Source: Tenacibaculum skagerrakense (GTDB lineage Bacteria; Bacteroidota; Bacteroidia; Flavobacteriales; Flavobacteriaceae). From it: DNA of 64,000 nt. Position numbers and translations under genes: made by a program. Shown piece by piece: positions 17,548 through 28,300 of the stretch (positions are counted from its first letter, which is position 1; each line of letters opens with the position of its first letter). The stretch lies in contig NZ_SLXM01000009.1 in NCBI RefSeq assembly GCF_004345825.1, positions 1-64,000 of the forward strand, given 5' to 3'. The notes under the pieces are model-generated. The model was not told the origin of the DNA, made no database searches, and saw only the letters and a program-made list of their open reading frames with translations.

Positions 17548-19623
17548 TTAAAACATTTTAGAGGTTTCAAATATTGGCTTTTTTAAAATATAGTATTTAA
17601 ACTGAATTCCCATTTCTGTAAATGTAAATCCAGTTGCAATAGTTGAAGCAATATTACTATGCGCTGCGAACAGATTTATAATACTTCTGTTTGAAAGCTT
17701 ATAACCCAATTTTCCTTGAAATCTGTATGTGTTTTGCTTGTTTTGATCTTCGATGTATTGAAAACCAGTTGCAGCTGTTAATTCGTAAAACCATCCTTTT
17801 CCATCAATAGTTACTTCATCTTTAATAATATTCATAAATATTTCAGCAGCGTTAAATCGCTCCGGACTAAAATAGATTGTTGGAACTTGATTTTTAAAAG
17901 ATATATTCTGGTAATTCACACCTGCTTTCAAAGAAGGTTTTTGAAGAATGTTATAGTATAATGAGGCAAACAGTAAATTTCTGGTGTTATTATCATTTTG
18001 AGTTGTGTAAAAATATTGAGAAAATAATCCAAGGTTAAAGTTGGTGTTCAAACTATAATTAACAAAGAAGTTATCTTGAATAATTTCTCTATCCTGAAGC
18101 TCTGTATTAAAATTTTGCATTTCTCTTTTATAACCAAAATCGAGATTTTGAAGTTTAAACGGTTTAAAATTAAAGCTCAGATTAGTTAAAAACTGAGTGT
18201 AATTATTTGCGTCAGATTCAGAAGCAAAAACACCTGCATCTCCAGTAAAGGTTAAATTATTTAGTAGTTGATAGGAAAAACCTAAGCTAAAATTGTTCGA
18301 TTTGGCACTAATATCACTAATATTATTCGAATTAGTCCTGTAATTGTAATTTCCTAAAAGTTTGAATTTTAAAGAAATCGGTAACTCGCTATTAATCGAG
18401 TAGGAGTAAGCCTCATTATTTCCATTATCAAAAGAATAGGAAGCCTTTGTATTTACAAAAGGCGTAAAAGTTCTATCTAAATTTTTAATAAAAAATAAAG
18501 CATCTTTTTGATTTTTATAAAAATGCAACGTCTTGTCAGCATACACATAAGCATTTTTAAAATCTCCCATAGCCTTTGAAGCATTAGCTTTTCCTAAGTT
18601 CCCATCGAAAGAAGTACTATCATTTTCTAGTAATAAATCATACTTATGAATACTTTTTTTAAAATCGTTTTTGTAGATATTTAAGGTAGCTTGTAAGGCT
18701 AAAACCCAATTTGCAGACGTTTCATTTTTAGTTGTAAGCTTATTGATTTCCTTTTCCGCTTCTTTAAATTTTCTATTCCATATCAATGCTTGAATATATC
18801 TTTCAATGGTTTGCTCTTTTAAAGAAGTAATAGTTTTAACATCTATAAGATCCATAGCCTTAGTACTAACATTTAAAGCTTCCTTATCTTTTTCATTGAT
18901 ATGGTTTGTGAGTGAGATTCCGTTTAAAGAAATTAAAATAGCATTTGGGTTTTTACCAATTCGTTCAAATGTTTGTTGTGCTTTATTATTTTGTTCGGAA
19001 ATCAGATACAAGTTGGCTAAGTTTTGTAGCGTTTCTGTGTCATCTTCAAAATCATTTAAATTTTCCAATAAAATATCTTCAGCTTCCTTGTAATCTTGAG
19101 TTTGAATTTTATTGTTAGCCAATCCAAACCGGATATACTTTTTTGAAAGCAAAGCGTTGTTATTTCCTGGAGATACAACCAAGGCTTTATCAACATACGT
19201 TAAGGCTTTATTGTATTCTTTTAGGTTAGAAAAGGTATTAGCATATCCCAACAATGCTGGAAAACTTGTACTGTCTTCTGCTACTAAATCTTTATAATAT
19301 TCTTTTGCTGATGAGAATTTATTATTCCAAAGTAACGATTCAGCATAATTCAATTTTATTTCATAATCTGTGGGATACGCTTCCAACAGTTTTTTAAAAA
19401 TAGTAACTGCTTTATCAGAGTTTCCATTTAAACCAACGGCTCTACCGTAACATAATCGAGCGGTTTTGTTACTTGGATAATCTTTTAATATAGTTTCAAA
19501 AAAAAGTTCAGCTTGTTGATATTTTCCATTTTCTAGATAAGAAAAACCCTCTTTCATATCTTGAGTAACCCCAAAATAACAGGTAAATAGTAAATAAACT
19601 ATGATAAAACGTTTGACTTTCAT
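17548..19623 (-). CDS. TPR/outer-membrane beta-barrel protein, candidate exopolysaccharide exporter
   Basis: The 691-residue protein has a signal peptide (MKVKRFIIVYLLFTCYFGVTQ), about ten TPR units over residues 20-395 (GKYQQAELFFETILKDYP, NKTARLCYGRAVGLNGN), and a C-terminal region of alternating amphipathic strands (about 400-691) ending in an aromatic-rich strand, as outer-membrane barrels do. This layout matches the PgaA/BcsC/YaiO type, in which periplasmic TPRs guide a polysaccharide to an outer-membrane pore. Its start faces the STAS-flippase operon across a 139-base region with the 19650 repeat. It ends 17 bases from the LytTR regulator, transcribed convergently. Confidence 0.8.
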   Translation of the reverse strand: MKVKRFIIVYLLFTCYFGVTQDMKEGFSYLENGKYQQAELFFETILKDYPSNKTARLCYGRAVGLNGNSDKAVTIFKKLLEAYPTDYEIKLNYAESLLWNNKFSSAKEYYKDLVAEDSTSFPALLGYANTFSNLKEYNKALTYVDKALVVSPGNNNALLSKKYIRFGLANNKIQTQDYKEAEDILLENLNDFEDDTETLQNLANLYLISEQNNKAQQTFERIGKNPNAILISLNGISLTNHINEKDKEALNVSTKAMDLIDVKTITSLKEQTIERYIQALIWNRKFKEAEKEINKLTTKNETSANWVLALQATLNIYKNDFKKSIHKYDLLLENDSTSFDGNLGKANASKAMGDFKNAYVYADKTLHFYKNQKDALFFIKNLDRTFTPFVNTKASYSFDNGNNEAYSYSINSELPISLKFKLLGNYNYRTNSNNISDISAKSNNFSLGFSYQLLNNLTFTGDAGVFASESDANNYTQFLTNLSFNFKPFKLQNLDFGYKREMQNFNTELQDREIIQDNFFVNYSLNTNFNLGLFSQYFYTTQNDNNTRNLLFASLYYNILQKPSLKAGVNYQNISFKNQVPTIYFSPERFNAAEIFMNIIKDEVTIDGKGWFYELTAATGFQYIEDQNKQNTYRFQGKLGYKLSNRSIINLFAAHSNIASTIATGFTFTEMGIQFKYYILKKPIFETSKMF

Positions 19624-19649
19624 ATTGCTTTTTTATTGACTACAAGTTA

Positions 19650-19678
19650 AGCAATACCATTTAATCATTAAACCCCAG
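19650..19678 (+). promoter_or_regulatory. Degenerate 21-bp-phased repeat in the exporter/STAS divergent promoter
   Basis: AGCAATAC (19650-19657) is followed exactly 21 bp later by AACCCCAG (19671-19678). The first half matches the element found at 21353 and 28518. The second half is weaker, but it continues into AGAAAAT like the copy at 21332. The site lies 27 bases upstream of the exporter start and 85 bases before the STAS gene. Confidence 0.35.
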
Positions 19679-19762
19679 AAAATGGTTTTTAGACCATACA
19701 TGTATTTTTTTTATTGATTTTAAAATGAAATTAGCGATATCAATAATTAAAAAACATACATC

Positions 19763-20041
19763 ATGGCATTACAAGTAACATTAAAAAAGGGAACACTTCA
19801 TTTTGAAGGAAGAATTAACTGCACAACTGCAATAATGTTTATTACTCATGTAGAATACTATGCAGAAAAATTTAAAAATATAGTTATCAATATTGATGAA
19901 GTAAGTGAAATTGATAATGATGGAATGGAAGCTATTAAAAAGCTATGGTTAAATGCATTAAAAAGCAGCATGAGTTTCTCAATTAGAGGTTATGGATGTA
20001 AAGATATCTACGAGCATTTTGAAACAAATTTAGTAGCATAA
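19763..20041 (+). CDS. STAS-domain protein with non-phosphorylatable core
   Basis: The 92-residue protein is a single STAS domain (LHFEGRINCTTAIMF, NIVINIDEVSEIDNDGMEAI, FSIRGYGCKDIYEHF). In anti-sigma-factor antagonists the phosphorylated serine lies in a D-S-S-G turn. Here the turn is D51-N52-D53-G54, so a kinase of the SpoIIAB type could not modify it. It may therefore be a constitutive scaffold or partner rather than a switch. It is the first gene of the flippase operon (18 bases before the next start). Similar small STAS proteins occur in other exopolysaccharide loci with regulatory roles. Confidence 0.75.
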   Translation: MALQVTLKKGTLHFEGRINCTTAIMFITHVEYYAEKFKNIVINIDEVSEIDNDGMEAIKKLWLNALKSSMSFSIRGYGCKDIYEHFETNLVA

Positions 20042-20059
20042 TAAGAAATCTCTAAGATT

Positions 20060-21316
20060 ATGATAGCAGTATTGAAACAATCAAAATTTAAAATTGCAAC
20101 TGAGCATATTTTTATGCTCAGTGCTTTAATTGTTAATGGAGGTAATTATTTATATAACTTAATACTTGGAAGAGTTTTAGGTCCAGAAAAATTTGCAGAT
20201 GCTGCCATAATAATCACTTTTTTATTGGTTTTATCTTTTCTAGCAATGACCTTTCAATTAGTAACGGCAAAGTTTGCTGTTATTTTTGAAGGAAATACTT
20301 ACACTTCTTTTATTTCAAAAATGTATAAAGGTGCTTTAGTAATAAGTTTACTATTAGGAATGCTTATCATTTACTTTTCAACCAATCTTCAAAGTGTTTT
20401 TAAAACGAGTTCATCTGCTATGTTTGTGATATTTGGTATTGGAGTACCATTTTATTTTTTGATGAGTGTTAATCGTGGAGTATTTCAAGGAAATAAAGAA
20501 CTATTATCCTTATCAGGAACGTATCAGATGGAAATGATTAGCCGATTAATTTTAACGTTTACATTCTTATATCTTCTAAAAATAGAATCTTCTGTAATCA
20601 TTGCATTAGGAGTTTTAGGATCGTTTTTATTTGGTTTGTTTCCATTTAAAACTAAGAATATTTCATTCAAAAATACAATTCAGTTAAGCGAATCTCAGAC
20701 TAAAGCAGTTCGCAGTTTTTTTATTATCACTGTTTTTTACGAATTAACACAAATCATTATTAATAATAGTGATATACTACTTGTAAAACATTATTTCACT
20801 TCATACGATGCTGGTTTATATGCTTCTTTAGCGCTTATAGGTAGAGTTGTATATTTTATTGCATGGATGTTTGTAATGATATTATTACCAGTTGTAGTTA
20901 AATTAAAAAAAGAAGGTAAACCAACTAAACCAGTTCTTTTTAAGTATGTAAGTTATATAGGTGTAATTACTTCTATGATAATAGTTGTATGTTTTTTGTT
21001 TCCTAAGGAAGTAATTACACTTCTTTTTGGTGATGGATATTTAGAGGTTAGTAATTTGCTTTGGAAATATGCATTAGCAACAGGAGTTTTTGCGATATCA
21101 AACATTTTTACCTATTACTATTTGTCTTTAGATAAGTACTTACCTGTAGTTTTTTCTGGACTATTTGGAATTGCTCAAATTGGGTTAATCGTACAGTTTC
21201 ATAATTCAATTAATCAAGTGATTATGATGCAAGTGTATGTAATGACATTCCTGTTAGTGTTACAGCTACTTTATTTTTTAGTAACCGAAAGGAAAAACAA
21301 AAATCTGAATGTGTGA
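20060..21316 (+). CDS. Wzx/MATE-like polysaccharide flippase
   Basis: The 418-residue protein is hydrophobic throughout, with about 12 membrane helices, and opens with a GGNYLYNLILGRVLGPEKFA motif typical of the MOP-superfamily oligosaccharide flippases (Wzx/PST). It would move lipid-linked repeat units, or act in export, across the inner membrane. It follows the STAS gene by 18 bases and precedes a GT4 transferase, supporting an exopolysaccharide role. No Wzy polymerase of the usual type is seen, though the giant membrane protein at 25362 could fill a related role. Confidence 0.88.
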   Translation: MIAVLKQSKFKIATEHIFMLSALIVNGGNYLYNLILGRVLGPEKFADAAIIITFLLVLSFLAMTFQLVTAKFAVIFEGNTYTSFISKMYKGALVISLLLGMLIIYFSTNLQSVFKTSSSAMFVIFGIGVPFYFLMSVNRGVFQGNKELLSLSGTYQMEMISRLILTFTFLYLLKIESSVIIALGVLGSFLFGLFPFKTKNISFKNTIQLSESQTKAVRSFFIITVFYELTQIIINNSDILLVKHYFTSYDAGLYASLALIGRVVYFIAWMFVMILLPVVVKLKKEGKPTKPVLFKYVSYIGVITSMIIVVCFLFPKEVITLLFGDGYLEVSNLLWKYALATGVFAISNIFTYYYLSLDKYLPVVFSGLFGIAQIGLIVQFHNSINQVIMMQVYVMTFLLVLQLLYFLVTERKNKNLNV

Positions 21317-21331
21317 GGCTTTTTTCCATTT

Positions 21332-21360
21332 AGCATCAGAAAATTACCATTAAGCAATAG
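21332..21360 (+). promoter_or_regulatory. 21-bp-phased direct repeat upstream of the GT4 gene
   Basis: AGCATCAG (21332-21339) and AGCAATAG (21353-21360) are exactly 21 bp apart and each is preceded by CCATTA or CCATTT. The same pattern is at 28518-28546. It lies 64 bases upstream of the GT4 start in a 107-base gap with no other visible feature. Confidence 0.45.
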
Positions 21361-21423
21361 AAGGACTTTTTTTTCCTCTTTTAATCAGAAATTTAGACTA
21401 TCAAAAAACAAAAAACACATATT

Positions 21424-22641
21424 ATGAAATTAGCAATCGTAACCGCGTATCCACCTAGTAAAGTAACTTTAAATGAGTATGCTTATCATTTAGTTAAAAG
21501 CTTTAGAAAAAATGAAAAAATTACTGAAATAGTTTTGTTGACTGATAAAACTACGGATGCTAAAGATATTGAATTTTCGGAAGCAGGATGTAAGATTACC
21601 ATTAAAGAATGTTGGGAGTTTAATAGTTATACGAATGTTTTTAGTGTGTTAAAAGCCATTAATCAAACAAATCCAGATTCGGTTTTGTTTAATCTTCAAT
21701 TCATGAAATTCGGAGATAAAAAAATTCCAGCAGCTTTAGGTTTAACACTACCATTATTGTGTAAGTTAAAGAAAATTCCAACGATTGTTTTATTGCATAA
21801 TATTTTAGAGCAAGTCGATCTAAAAAGTGCTGGATTTACTTCAAATAAAGTACTTCAAGTAATTTATAATTCGATAGGAACAGTTTTAACAAAACTAGTT
21901 TTAAAAGCCGATTTGGTAGCTGTTACAATGGAAAAGTATGTAACAACTCTTAAGAATAAATATAAAGTCGATAATGTTAAAATGATTCCACACGGTACTT
22001 TTGAGGTGATTGAAGAACCATCTTATAAGCTAAAAAAAGGAGCTTTAAAAGTGATGACGTTTGGAAAGTTTGGAACATATAAAAAAGTAGAATCAATGAT
22101 TGAGGCAGTAGAAAAAATACGTAAGACTTCTAATCTTGATCTAGAAATTGTTATCGCAGGAACAGATAACCCTAATGTACCAGGATATTTAGCTAAGGTA
22201 CAAGAGCAATATAAACATGTGCCAAACTTAACGTTTACGGGATATGTAGAAGAACATAAAGTTGAAGAATTATTTAATGATAGCGCAGTAGTTGTTTTTC
22301 CTTATACATCTACCACTGGAAGTTCAGGGGTGTTGCACCAGGCAGGTAGTTATGGTAAGGCTGTAGTAATGCCAAACTTGGGAGATTTAGCAACATTAAT
22401 TAAAGAAGAAGGTTATAGAGGAGAGTTTTTTGAAACTGAAAATGTTGATAGCTTAGCAGAAGCTATTAAAAACATAGTTTCAAATGATTCCTATAGAATC
22501 GAATTGGGCAAAGCTAATTATAAAGCAGCTACTGCATATCCTATGTCTAGAATAGCGGAAATTTATTTAGAAGATTTTGAAAGAATAGGAGATAAAAGAT
22601 TTGTTTCAACAACAGAAATTTCTACTAATTCTATTCTTTAG
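21424..22641 (+). CDS. GT4-family (GT-B fold) glycosyltransferase
   Basis: The 405-residue soluble protein begins KLAIVTAYPPSKVTLNEYAYH, a Rossmann start typical of retaining GT4 transferases, and has the C-terminal donor-binding region MTFGKFGTYKKVESMIEA, VVIAGTDNPN-like segments and FPYTSTTGSSGVLHQAGSYG. It would add a sugar from a nucleotide donor during repeat-unit assembly. Donor and acceptor cannot be told. It has its own promoter region with the 21332 repeat. Its stop overlaps that of the convergent GH5-like gene by 11 bases. Confidence 0.9.
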   Translation: MKLAIVTAYPPSKVTLNEYAYHLVKSFRKNEKITEIVLLTDKTTDAKDIEFSEAGCKITIKECWEFNSYTNVFSVLKAINQTNPDSVLFNLQFMKFGDKKIPAALGLTLPLLCKLKKIPTIVLLHNILEQVDLKSAGFTSNKVLQVIYNSIGTVLTKLVLKADLVAVTMEKYVTTLKNKYKVDNVKMIPHGTFEVIEEPSYKLKKGALKVMTFGKFGTYKKVESMIEAVEKIRKTSNLDLEIVIAGTDNPNVPGYLAKVQEQYKHVPNLTFTGYVEEHKVEELFNDSAVVVFPYTSTTGSSGVLHQAGSYGKAVVMPNLGDLATLIKEEGYRGEFFETENVDSLAEAIKNIVSNDSYRIELGKANYKAATAYPMSRIAEIYLEDFERIGDKRFVSTTEISTNSIL

Positions 22642-24169
22642 ATATATATTGAAAAGATGGTTTTTTATTCCCTTTACTATCGATAAATCCAAATTTTTTC
22701 TGTGGTTGTGTTCTCCAGGGTAATCGTCCAATCACTTCTTTTGGAATTTTATCAAAATCATAAAGGGTCCATGATATAAAGGGAATGTTTTTGTAGGTAA
22801 GTATTTTTTGCATTTCCCTGTGATACGTAGCTTGTTTGTTTTTTGATTTACGTATGGGTTTCCACAAACCCGAATAAGAAGAGGTTCCAAATTCCCCTAA
22901 AATAATCCCCTTATTTGGAGCTTCTTCTTTTATTTTATCATATATATTTTCAAAGCTTTTATAATCTCCATAATAGTGGAAAGAGATAAAATCTACTTTG
23001 TCTTTTAAAATTGTAGCACTTTCTGCATTAGACCAGCCAATTGTTATAGGGTGTTTTTCGTCTATTGATTTCACCAAGACAATTAAATGCTCAAGCCAAG
23101 ATATAATTTGTTGTTTTCCTCTAGAATCAAAATCTAAATTAGGTTCGTTTTTAAGATCCCAAGCAAGTAATGCAGGGTGATTTTTAAATGTAGAAACAAT
23201 AGTTTCAGCATGCCTGTGGTTTAAGGTCCAATCTGACGTTTCATAGTTGCCATAAAAATCGAATAATGTAAGTATAACTTTTAATTGGCTTTTTTCTGCT
23301 AGATCTAAAACTTGAGTTAATTTATGCAGTTTTTCATCTTTTACTTTCGCTTTACCAAAATCTTCGTAAGGAATAAAAACTCGAATGGTGTTTAAACCAG
23401 CGTTTTTAATAATTTCAAAATCATTCGCAATTACTTTAGCATCGAATTCATCTCCAAACATTTTCCAAGGAGTTGCTTGTGGGTAGTAATTAATACCTTT
23501 TATCTGTGAGATATTAAATGAATTATTTGCGAGTTGATTGGTTACTTCTGATGTGTTTTCTTTAATTATATGTCTAATTCGCCAAAAACCATCCTCAGCC
23601 AATAAAATAATTTTGTAATCAGACTTTTCGGTTACTTCAAAAAGGAGTTGATTGTTCTTAAAAACTTTTTTGTATTGAATAACATTTTTATCTTCTAAAA
23701 CAATTAGCTGACCATCTTCACTAAAAAATAAAATGTCAGGATGATGTTCTAAAGTTGTACTATCAACAAAAATGTTTTCATTTTTATTATGTTCAATAAA
23801 AGCAAATAGGTTTTTTCTTGCATTTTCTGTAAAATAATCATTTATACCTTTAGTTGTGTTTGACTTATACGCTATTTGCTGAATGTACCATGCATCTAAA
23901 TAATCATTTTCTAAATTTTTTAATGTTTGTGAGTTCATTTCTCTACCTTCATTCCCATCTTCTTTCCAAGTAATTTTAGGTAAGTATTGATCTACTTTTT
24001 TAACTTCAGTATGAAGCAATTTACTTCTATCGGCTCCTGTATTAAAATAGCTATAAGAAGAACTGAATAAAAAAACAATAATTGAAGTAACAACTAAGTA
24101 AGACAACATTAGCAATACTCTAAGTATTCTTTTATTGGTTTTAAAATTTATTACATGGCTATTTACCAT
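22631..24169 (-). CDS. Membrane-anchored GH5-like glycoside hydrolase of the exopolysaccharide cluster
   Basis: A 512-residue protein with an N-terminal signal anchor (about 15-37), a lipocalin/SnoaL-like spacer (about 60-210), and a TIM-barrel domain from GINYYPQATPW to the end. The acid/base lies in WDLKNEPN (E342) and the nucleophile in IILGEFGTSS (E426), the clan GH-A arrangement. HPALLAWDLKNEP and ISFHYYG support a GH5-type assignment. Such enzymes inside synthesis clusters (compare BcsZ in cellulose loci) trim or release polymer. The exact specificity is unknown. It is the last gene of a three-gene operon and overlaps the upstream gene by 7 bases. Confidence 0.85.
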   Translation of the reverse strand: MVNSHVINFKTNKRILRVLLMLSYLVVTSIIVFLFSSSYSYFNTGADRSKLLHTEVKKVDQYLPKITWKEDGNEGREMNSQTLKNLENDYLDAWYIQQIAYKSNTTKGINDYFTENARKNLFAFIEHNKNENIFVDSTTLEHHPDILFFSEDGQLIVLEDKNVIQYKKVFKNNQLLFEVTEKSDYKIILLAEDGFWRIRHIIKENTSEVTNQLANNSFNISQIKGINYYPQATPWKMFGDEFDAKVIANDFEIIKNAGLNTIRVFIPYEDFGKAKVKDEKLHKLTQVLDLAEKSQLKVILTLFDFYGNYETSDWTLNHRHAETIVSTFKNHPALLAWDLKNEPNLDFDSRGKQQIISWLEHLIVLVKSIDEKHPITIGWSNAESATILKDKVDFISFHYYGDYKSFENIYDKIKEEAPNKGIILGEFGTSSYSGLWKPIRKSKNKQATYHREMQKILTYKNIPFISWTLYDFDKIPKEVIGRLPWRTQPQKKFGFIDSKGNKKPSFQYISKE

Positions 24170-25365
24170 AATGTTATGGATTTACGAGTTATAGTTTTAC
24201 AAGCAGCTGTAATTTCTAGATCATAATTTCCAGCTTTGTAAATATTGGAATCAAGTATAAAAGTAGCAAATCCATCTTTTGATTGTTCGATAAGGCTGCC
24301 TTCTAATTTACCATTTCTATAAACGGTTAGTTGAACTTTTAATCCATCAGGAATCATCTGATTCATAAAACTTTGAAGTGGTCCTACTTTGCTACTTCGA
24401 TTATCTTTTGAAAATGTTATTGGAATATGCTCTATTGCTTTTTTATACAAAAGCGTTATGCTGTCACTATTCGCAATTCCTTGAATAAATGCTTTAACTT
24501 TCCAAGTGTCTTCGCAATCTGGATGTACTATGAATGCTTCAGCTACTCCGTTTATTGTTGTTCCAGAAGTCTTTAAAATATTACCATTACTATTAGTTAT
24601 GTAAAAATCAACAAAAGTTCCATCGCTAACAATATTGTTGTTCTTGTCTTTTATAATTGAAGTTGAAAATTTGGTAATTTGATTACTATCTGCATATTCA
24701 TGATTTCTTGTGTAAAAAATCTTAAAATTAGTTCCTATAGCAGGTAATATATCTACATCATACTCTTTAGAGTTTAGCCCAAAAGATTCAGAAGAAACTG
24801 TCATTCTACCTGTTTGTGAAGGTGAAAAAATATTCAGGTAAGCAATAAGATTGTTAGTGTAAATCTGTTGGTTTTTAGTAGACTGTAAAACATGTTTTTT
24901 TACAATAACTTCAGAATTAGTTTTTATTGGATTGTCTAATGTATCTGTCGGAATTATAACGGCCATGGTAAAATCTTTACCTCCAGCTTCAATAGTTGGG
25001 GGACCAATATAAGTTTCAAGAGAATTAGGTTTTTGAACTGGTTCAATTAAGAATTTTCCAGAAATAGGAGTGTTTAAACCTACTATTTTCCAAGATACAA
25101 CTCCAGTTTTATTGCTTACAAACTCAGGAAATTTAAAAATAAGTAGATTGTCATTCTTTATACTTGAAAGCAACGTAGTTCCATAGCCAGTAGAACAGTA
25201 CATTTGATACGATTTTTCAGTACTATTTTTAAATGATAAAGAAATAGATTCCCCAACGGTAAAACTTTCTTTTTTGTTTAAAAGTATTAACGAATCTTGA
25301 GCTGAAGTTGATAATGAAATCAGCCAAAGAATTAAAAATGTATATGTAGATTTTCTCAGCATCAT
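24163..25365 (-). CDS. Secreted Ig-like multidomain protein of the exopolysaccharide cluster
   Basis: A 400-residue protein with a signal peptide (MMLRKSTYTFLILWLISLSTSA). The rest is a chain of about four beta-sandwich domains (LNKKESFTVGESISLSF, SSIIKDKNNNIVSDGTFVDF, IAYLNIFSPSQTGRMTV) of the bacterial Ig/invasin kind. I do not recognise a specific family. It overlaps the giant membrane protein by 4 bases and the GH5-like gene by 7 bases, so the three are translationally coupled. It probably forms a periplasmic or surface part of the polymer machinery, but its role is unknown. Confidence 0.6.
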   Translation of the reverse strand: MMLRKSTYTFLILWLISLSTSAQDSLILLNKKESFTVGESISLSFKNSTEKSYQMYCSTGYGTTLLSSIKNDNLLIFKFPEFVSNKTGVVSWKIVGLNTPISGKFLIEPVQKPNSLETYIGPPTIEAGGKDFTMAVIIPTDTLDNPIKTNSEVIVKKHVLQSTKNQQIYTNNLIAYLNIFSPSQTGRMTVSSESFGLNSKEYDVDILPAIGTNFKIFYTRNHEYADSNQITKFSTSIIKDKNNNIVSDGTFVDFYITNSNGNILKTSGTTINGVAEAFIVHPDCEDTWKVKAFIQGIANSDSITLLYKKAIEHIPITFSKDNRSSKVGPLQSFMNQMIPDGLKVQLTVYRNGKLEGSLIEQSKDGFATFILDSNIYKAGNYDLEITAACKTITRKSITLW

Positions 25366-28300
25366 TTGGGGTTTCCTATAAAACTATTCAATTCTATTTT
25401 AATATACTCGTATTGCGAATGATGTATCTTTTGTAATACATCTTCTATATGATTTGGAATTCTATTTGAAACTATTTTTTCTGAAACATCTTTATTCGGT
25501 AAGCCATTAACGTAACAGTTACTCATATCTTCACTAATAATTGTAAGATTAGAAGTTGGAACTAACGTATATTCAAAATAACGCTTTCTATGTTGTCTAA
25601 CACCTTGATCTAAATATAAATGATCTACCCAAGCCATTTTTTTAAGCTTAGTATAATACGTAATGATAAGCTGAGGTACCGTAATTTCTTGTAAACCACT
25701 GTTAAATATTGTGCCTTGAATTTTAGTAGTATCAATTTTAAGGTCACTAATCACATGATTTTTAAATAAATCAGTATTTGAAACATTAGCAGCTAATTGC
25801 AAATTAAATTTAGTAGGTTGTTCACCAAGTTCAATGGGTGTAAATTCGTCAGGATTAAATTTTTTAGGTATTGAGTCTTTTGTTTTAGACCAGGCGATAC
25901 CTTCAAAATTTATTCTAAAAGAGCTTACCTCTTTGGGCATTAGTTTATGTTTTACTAAATGTTTAGCATTGAAAGTTGCTAATTCTTTGTTATCATCATT
26001 GTATAAAGTTCCTTTTAAAATAATATCAGCAGGAGTATTATCTATATTTTGAACTTCACCAATAATAGCATAACTATTATCGTGTTTTACCAGTTTTGCA
26101 GTAACAATTTCAACAACAGGTTGTTTTAAGATATCTTCATGGTAACTTTGTTCAGTTGTTATTCGCCTTCTCCCTTGATTAAAATATCCTGTTTTGTTTT
26201 TAGCATATAATTGGTCAGGAGGTAAATCAATGTCCTTTTTTTCTGGTACTAAAAACCATTTGTTATTCGATTTAATAACTGTTTTAAATTCTACTTTATT
26301 TATTTTCTCAAGAGGTGTAATCCAATGTGTTGTTACTTTCATGTTTACGATACTATCAGACTCCTTTATAATAGCTGTTTTTATAGCATCTAATTTAGCA
26401 TATGAACTTAACAAACCGTCTGTAACTGATATTTCTAGCATATACTGAGCTAAACTTAAATTACTATTAGGATCGAGTAGGCTATGTGCCTTTTTAAATT
26501 CTTTAAAATCTAGTGCGTTATAATAGGTATTGATAACATTTTCGGGTGTTCTTTGTGTATCATTTTTAATATAAAAGAGATAACATCCGTAGCCTAAAAA
26601 AACTAAAATAAACACCGACCAAATATGAGTAATTTTTAAGACCCTATTAGAGAATTTTGAGTACGAATTTTTAAAGTTTAAATAGTCAGGAACAATTTTG
26701 GGTTGTAGTTTTAAGCCATTTTTAAATAATGGGATAATATTAAAAATAAAAGCAAGAATTACAGTTATAAAAGGAATAATTCCCCATAGTAATTTTTGCC
26801 AATTTGGTACCTCGTCTTTAGGTAAAATTGAAGAAAGAGGAGGTATGTTTAACCGTTCCCAAACCATAATTCCATTTTCCAATTGAGGTAATCGTTGCCA
26901 TCCACAGAAATATAAAATAGGATCGTAAAACTTATCGTTAGAAAAAATATATTTCAGATTGTATTTTTCAGGTACCGTTAAAAACTGTTGTAAAGAACCT
27001 ATTCCGGCAACTCCTTTAAATTTAGAGTTTTCTAATCGTTCAATCGGGCGTGTTGTAAGCTCAGGAAGTCTTCTTGCTGAGTGATAATTACCATCGACTG
27101 TAGTAGCTTTAGTCTGTGCAGATAACCAAGCCATTTGATCACCAAACCCTAACGTTAAATATCTCCACTGATCGTGTTGATCTTGATTTAAAAAATTAAC
27201 AATTGGTAACATGTTAATTTTTTGAGGTTGTGAAGGTCTGAAATATCCTAAACTTAAGGTAAAAATTGTAAAGCCTAAGAAAAAACTGGCTAAAACTCCA
27301 CCAATTAGCCTGTGATAAACAGCTCCAAATTTTCTTTGTATTAATTCTTTTAAATCACCTTCTATAAATCGATAAGCAAATTCACCAAATAATGGTAAAG
27401 ACATTATAGAAGCCCACAACGTAAAACGGTCTAATGTTAAGATGTTAAATGCATTATCCCCTAATAGCATTCTTGGAATAGGCGTAGTTCCTCCAGTTCC
27501 TAAAATAATTAACATGGAAAAGCATAAACCAAAAAATAAATAGCGTTTGCTAAAATATCGATAAATAAAATAGGGTATTAAAAAAAGAAGTACTCCCCAA
27601 GGTATTAAAAAGAATACTAAGCCAGAAGAAAGTACTTCCAAAAAATTATCTCTAGATCCGTGAGGAATTGGAACTTGTGTGATAGGGTTTTTCTTAGAGT
27701 TTATCCAATAAGGTAAAATACAGGTTACAATTAAAACAAGGACAATAATTACAAATGAGATGTTTCGCTTAAATTGTTTTCCAAAGACATTTAAAAAAAG
27801 TTTTAAGGTTACCTCTTTATAAGAAGATACTTGTTCTCTGGCAATATCCATAACAACCATTCCAACAAGCGGTAATATAAAAAACACCATTCCAAATATC
27901 GGAGTTACATGATGCGAGGTAACGGTTACTGAAAGTAAGGATAATGAGGTAAAAAAATATTTATAATTACCAGTTTTTAGCCATGAATATATTTCTGGCA
28001 ACGCATGCATTAATATAGAAACTCCCATAATACTAGGAAGTTGACCAAAAATATGTAGTGTTTCTACAAAAGAAGATGAAAATACAGCTAGTATTGATGC
28101 ATATCCAGCAACAGTTGTATTTCCAGTTATTAATAATGAGTATCTATAAACTCCAGTTACAAATAAAACTGAAGCAATAATGGCTACAGTAAAAAGCCCA
28201 AATTTTAAACCACCAATTAATGAAAGCGCAGCTATTAATTGATGCACTAATGGAGGATATCCCATAACAGAAAACCCTGTATACCATTTGTAATTCCAAT

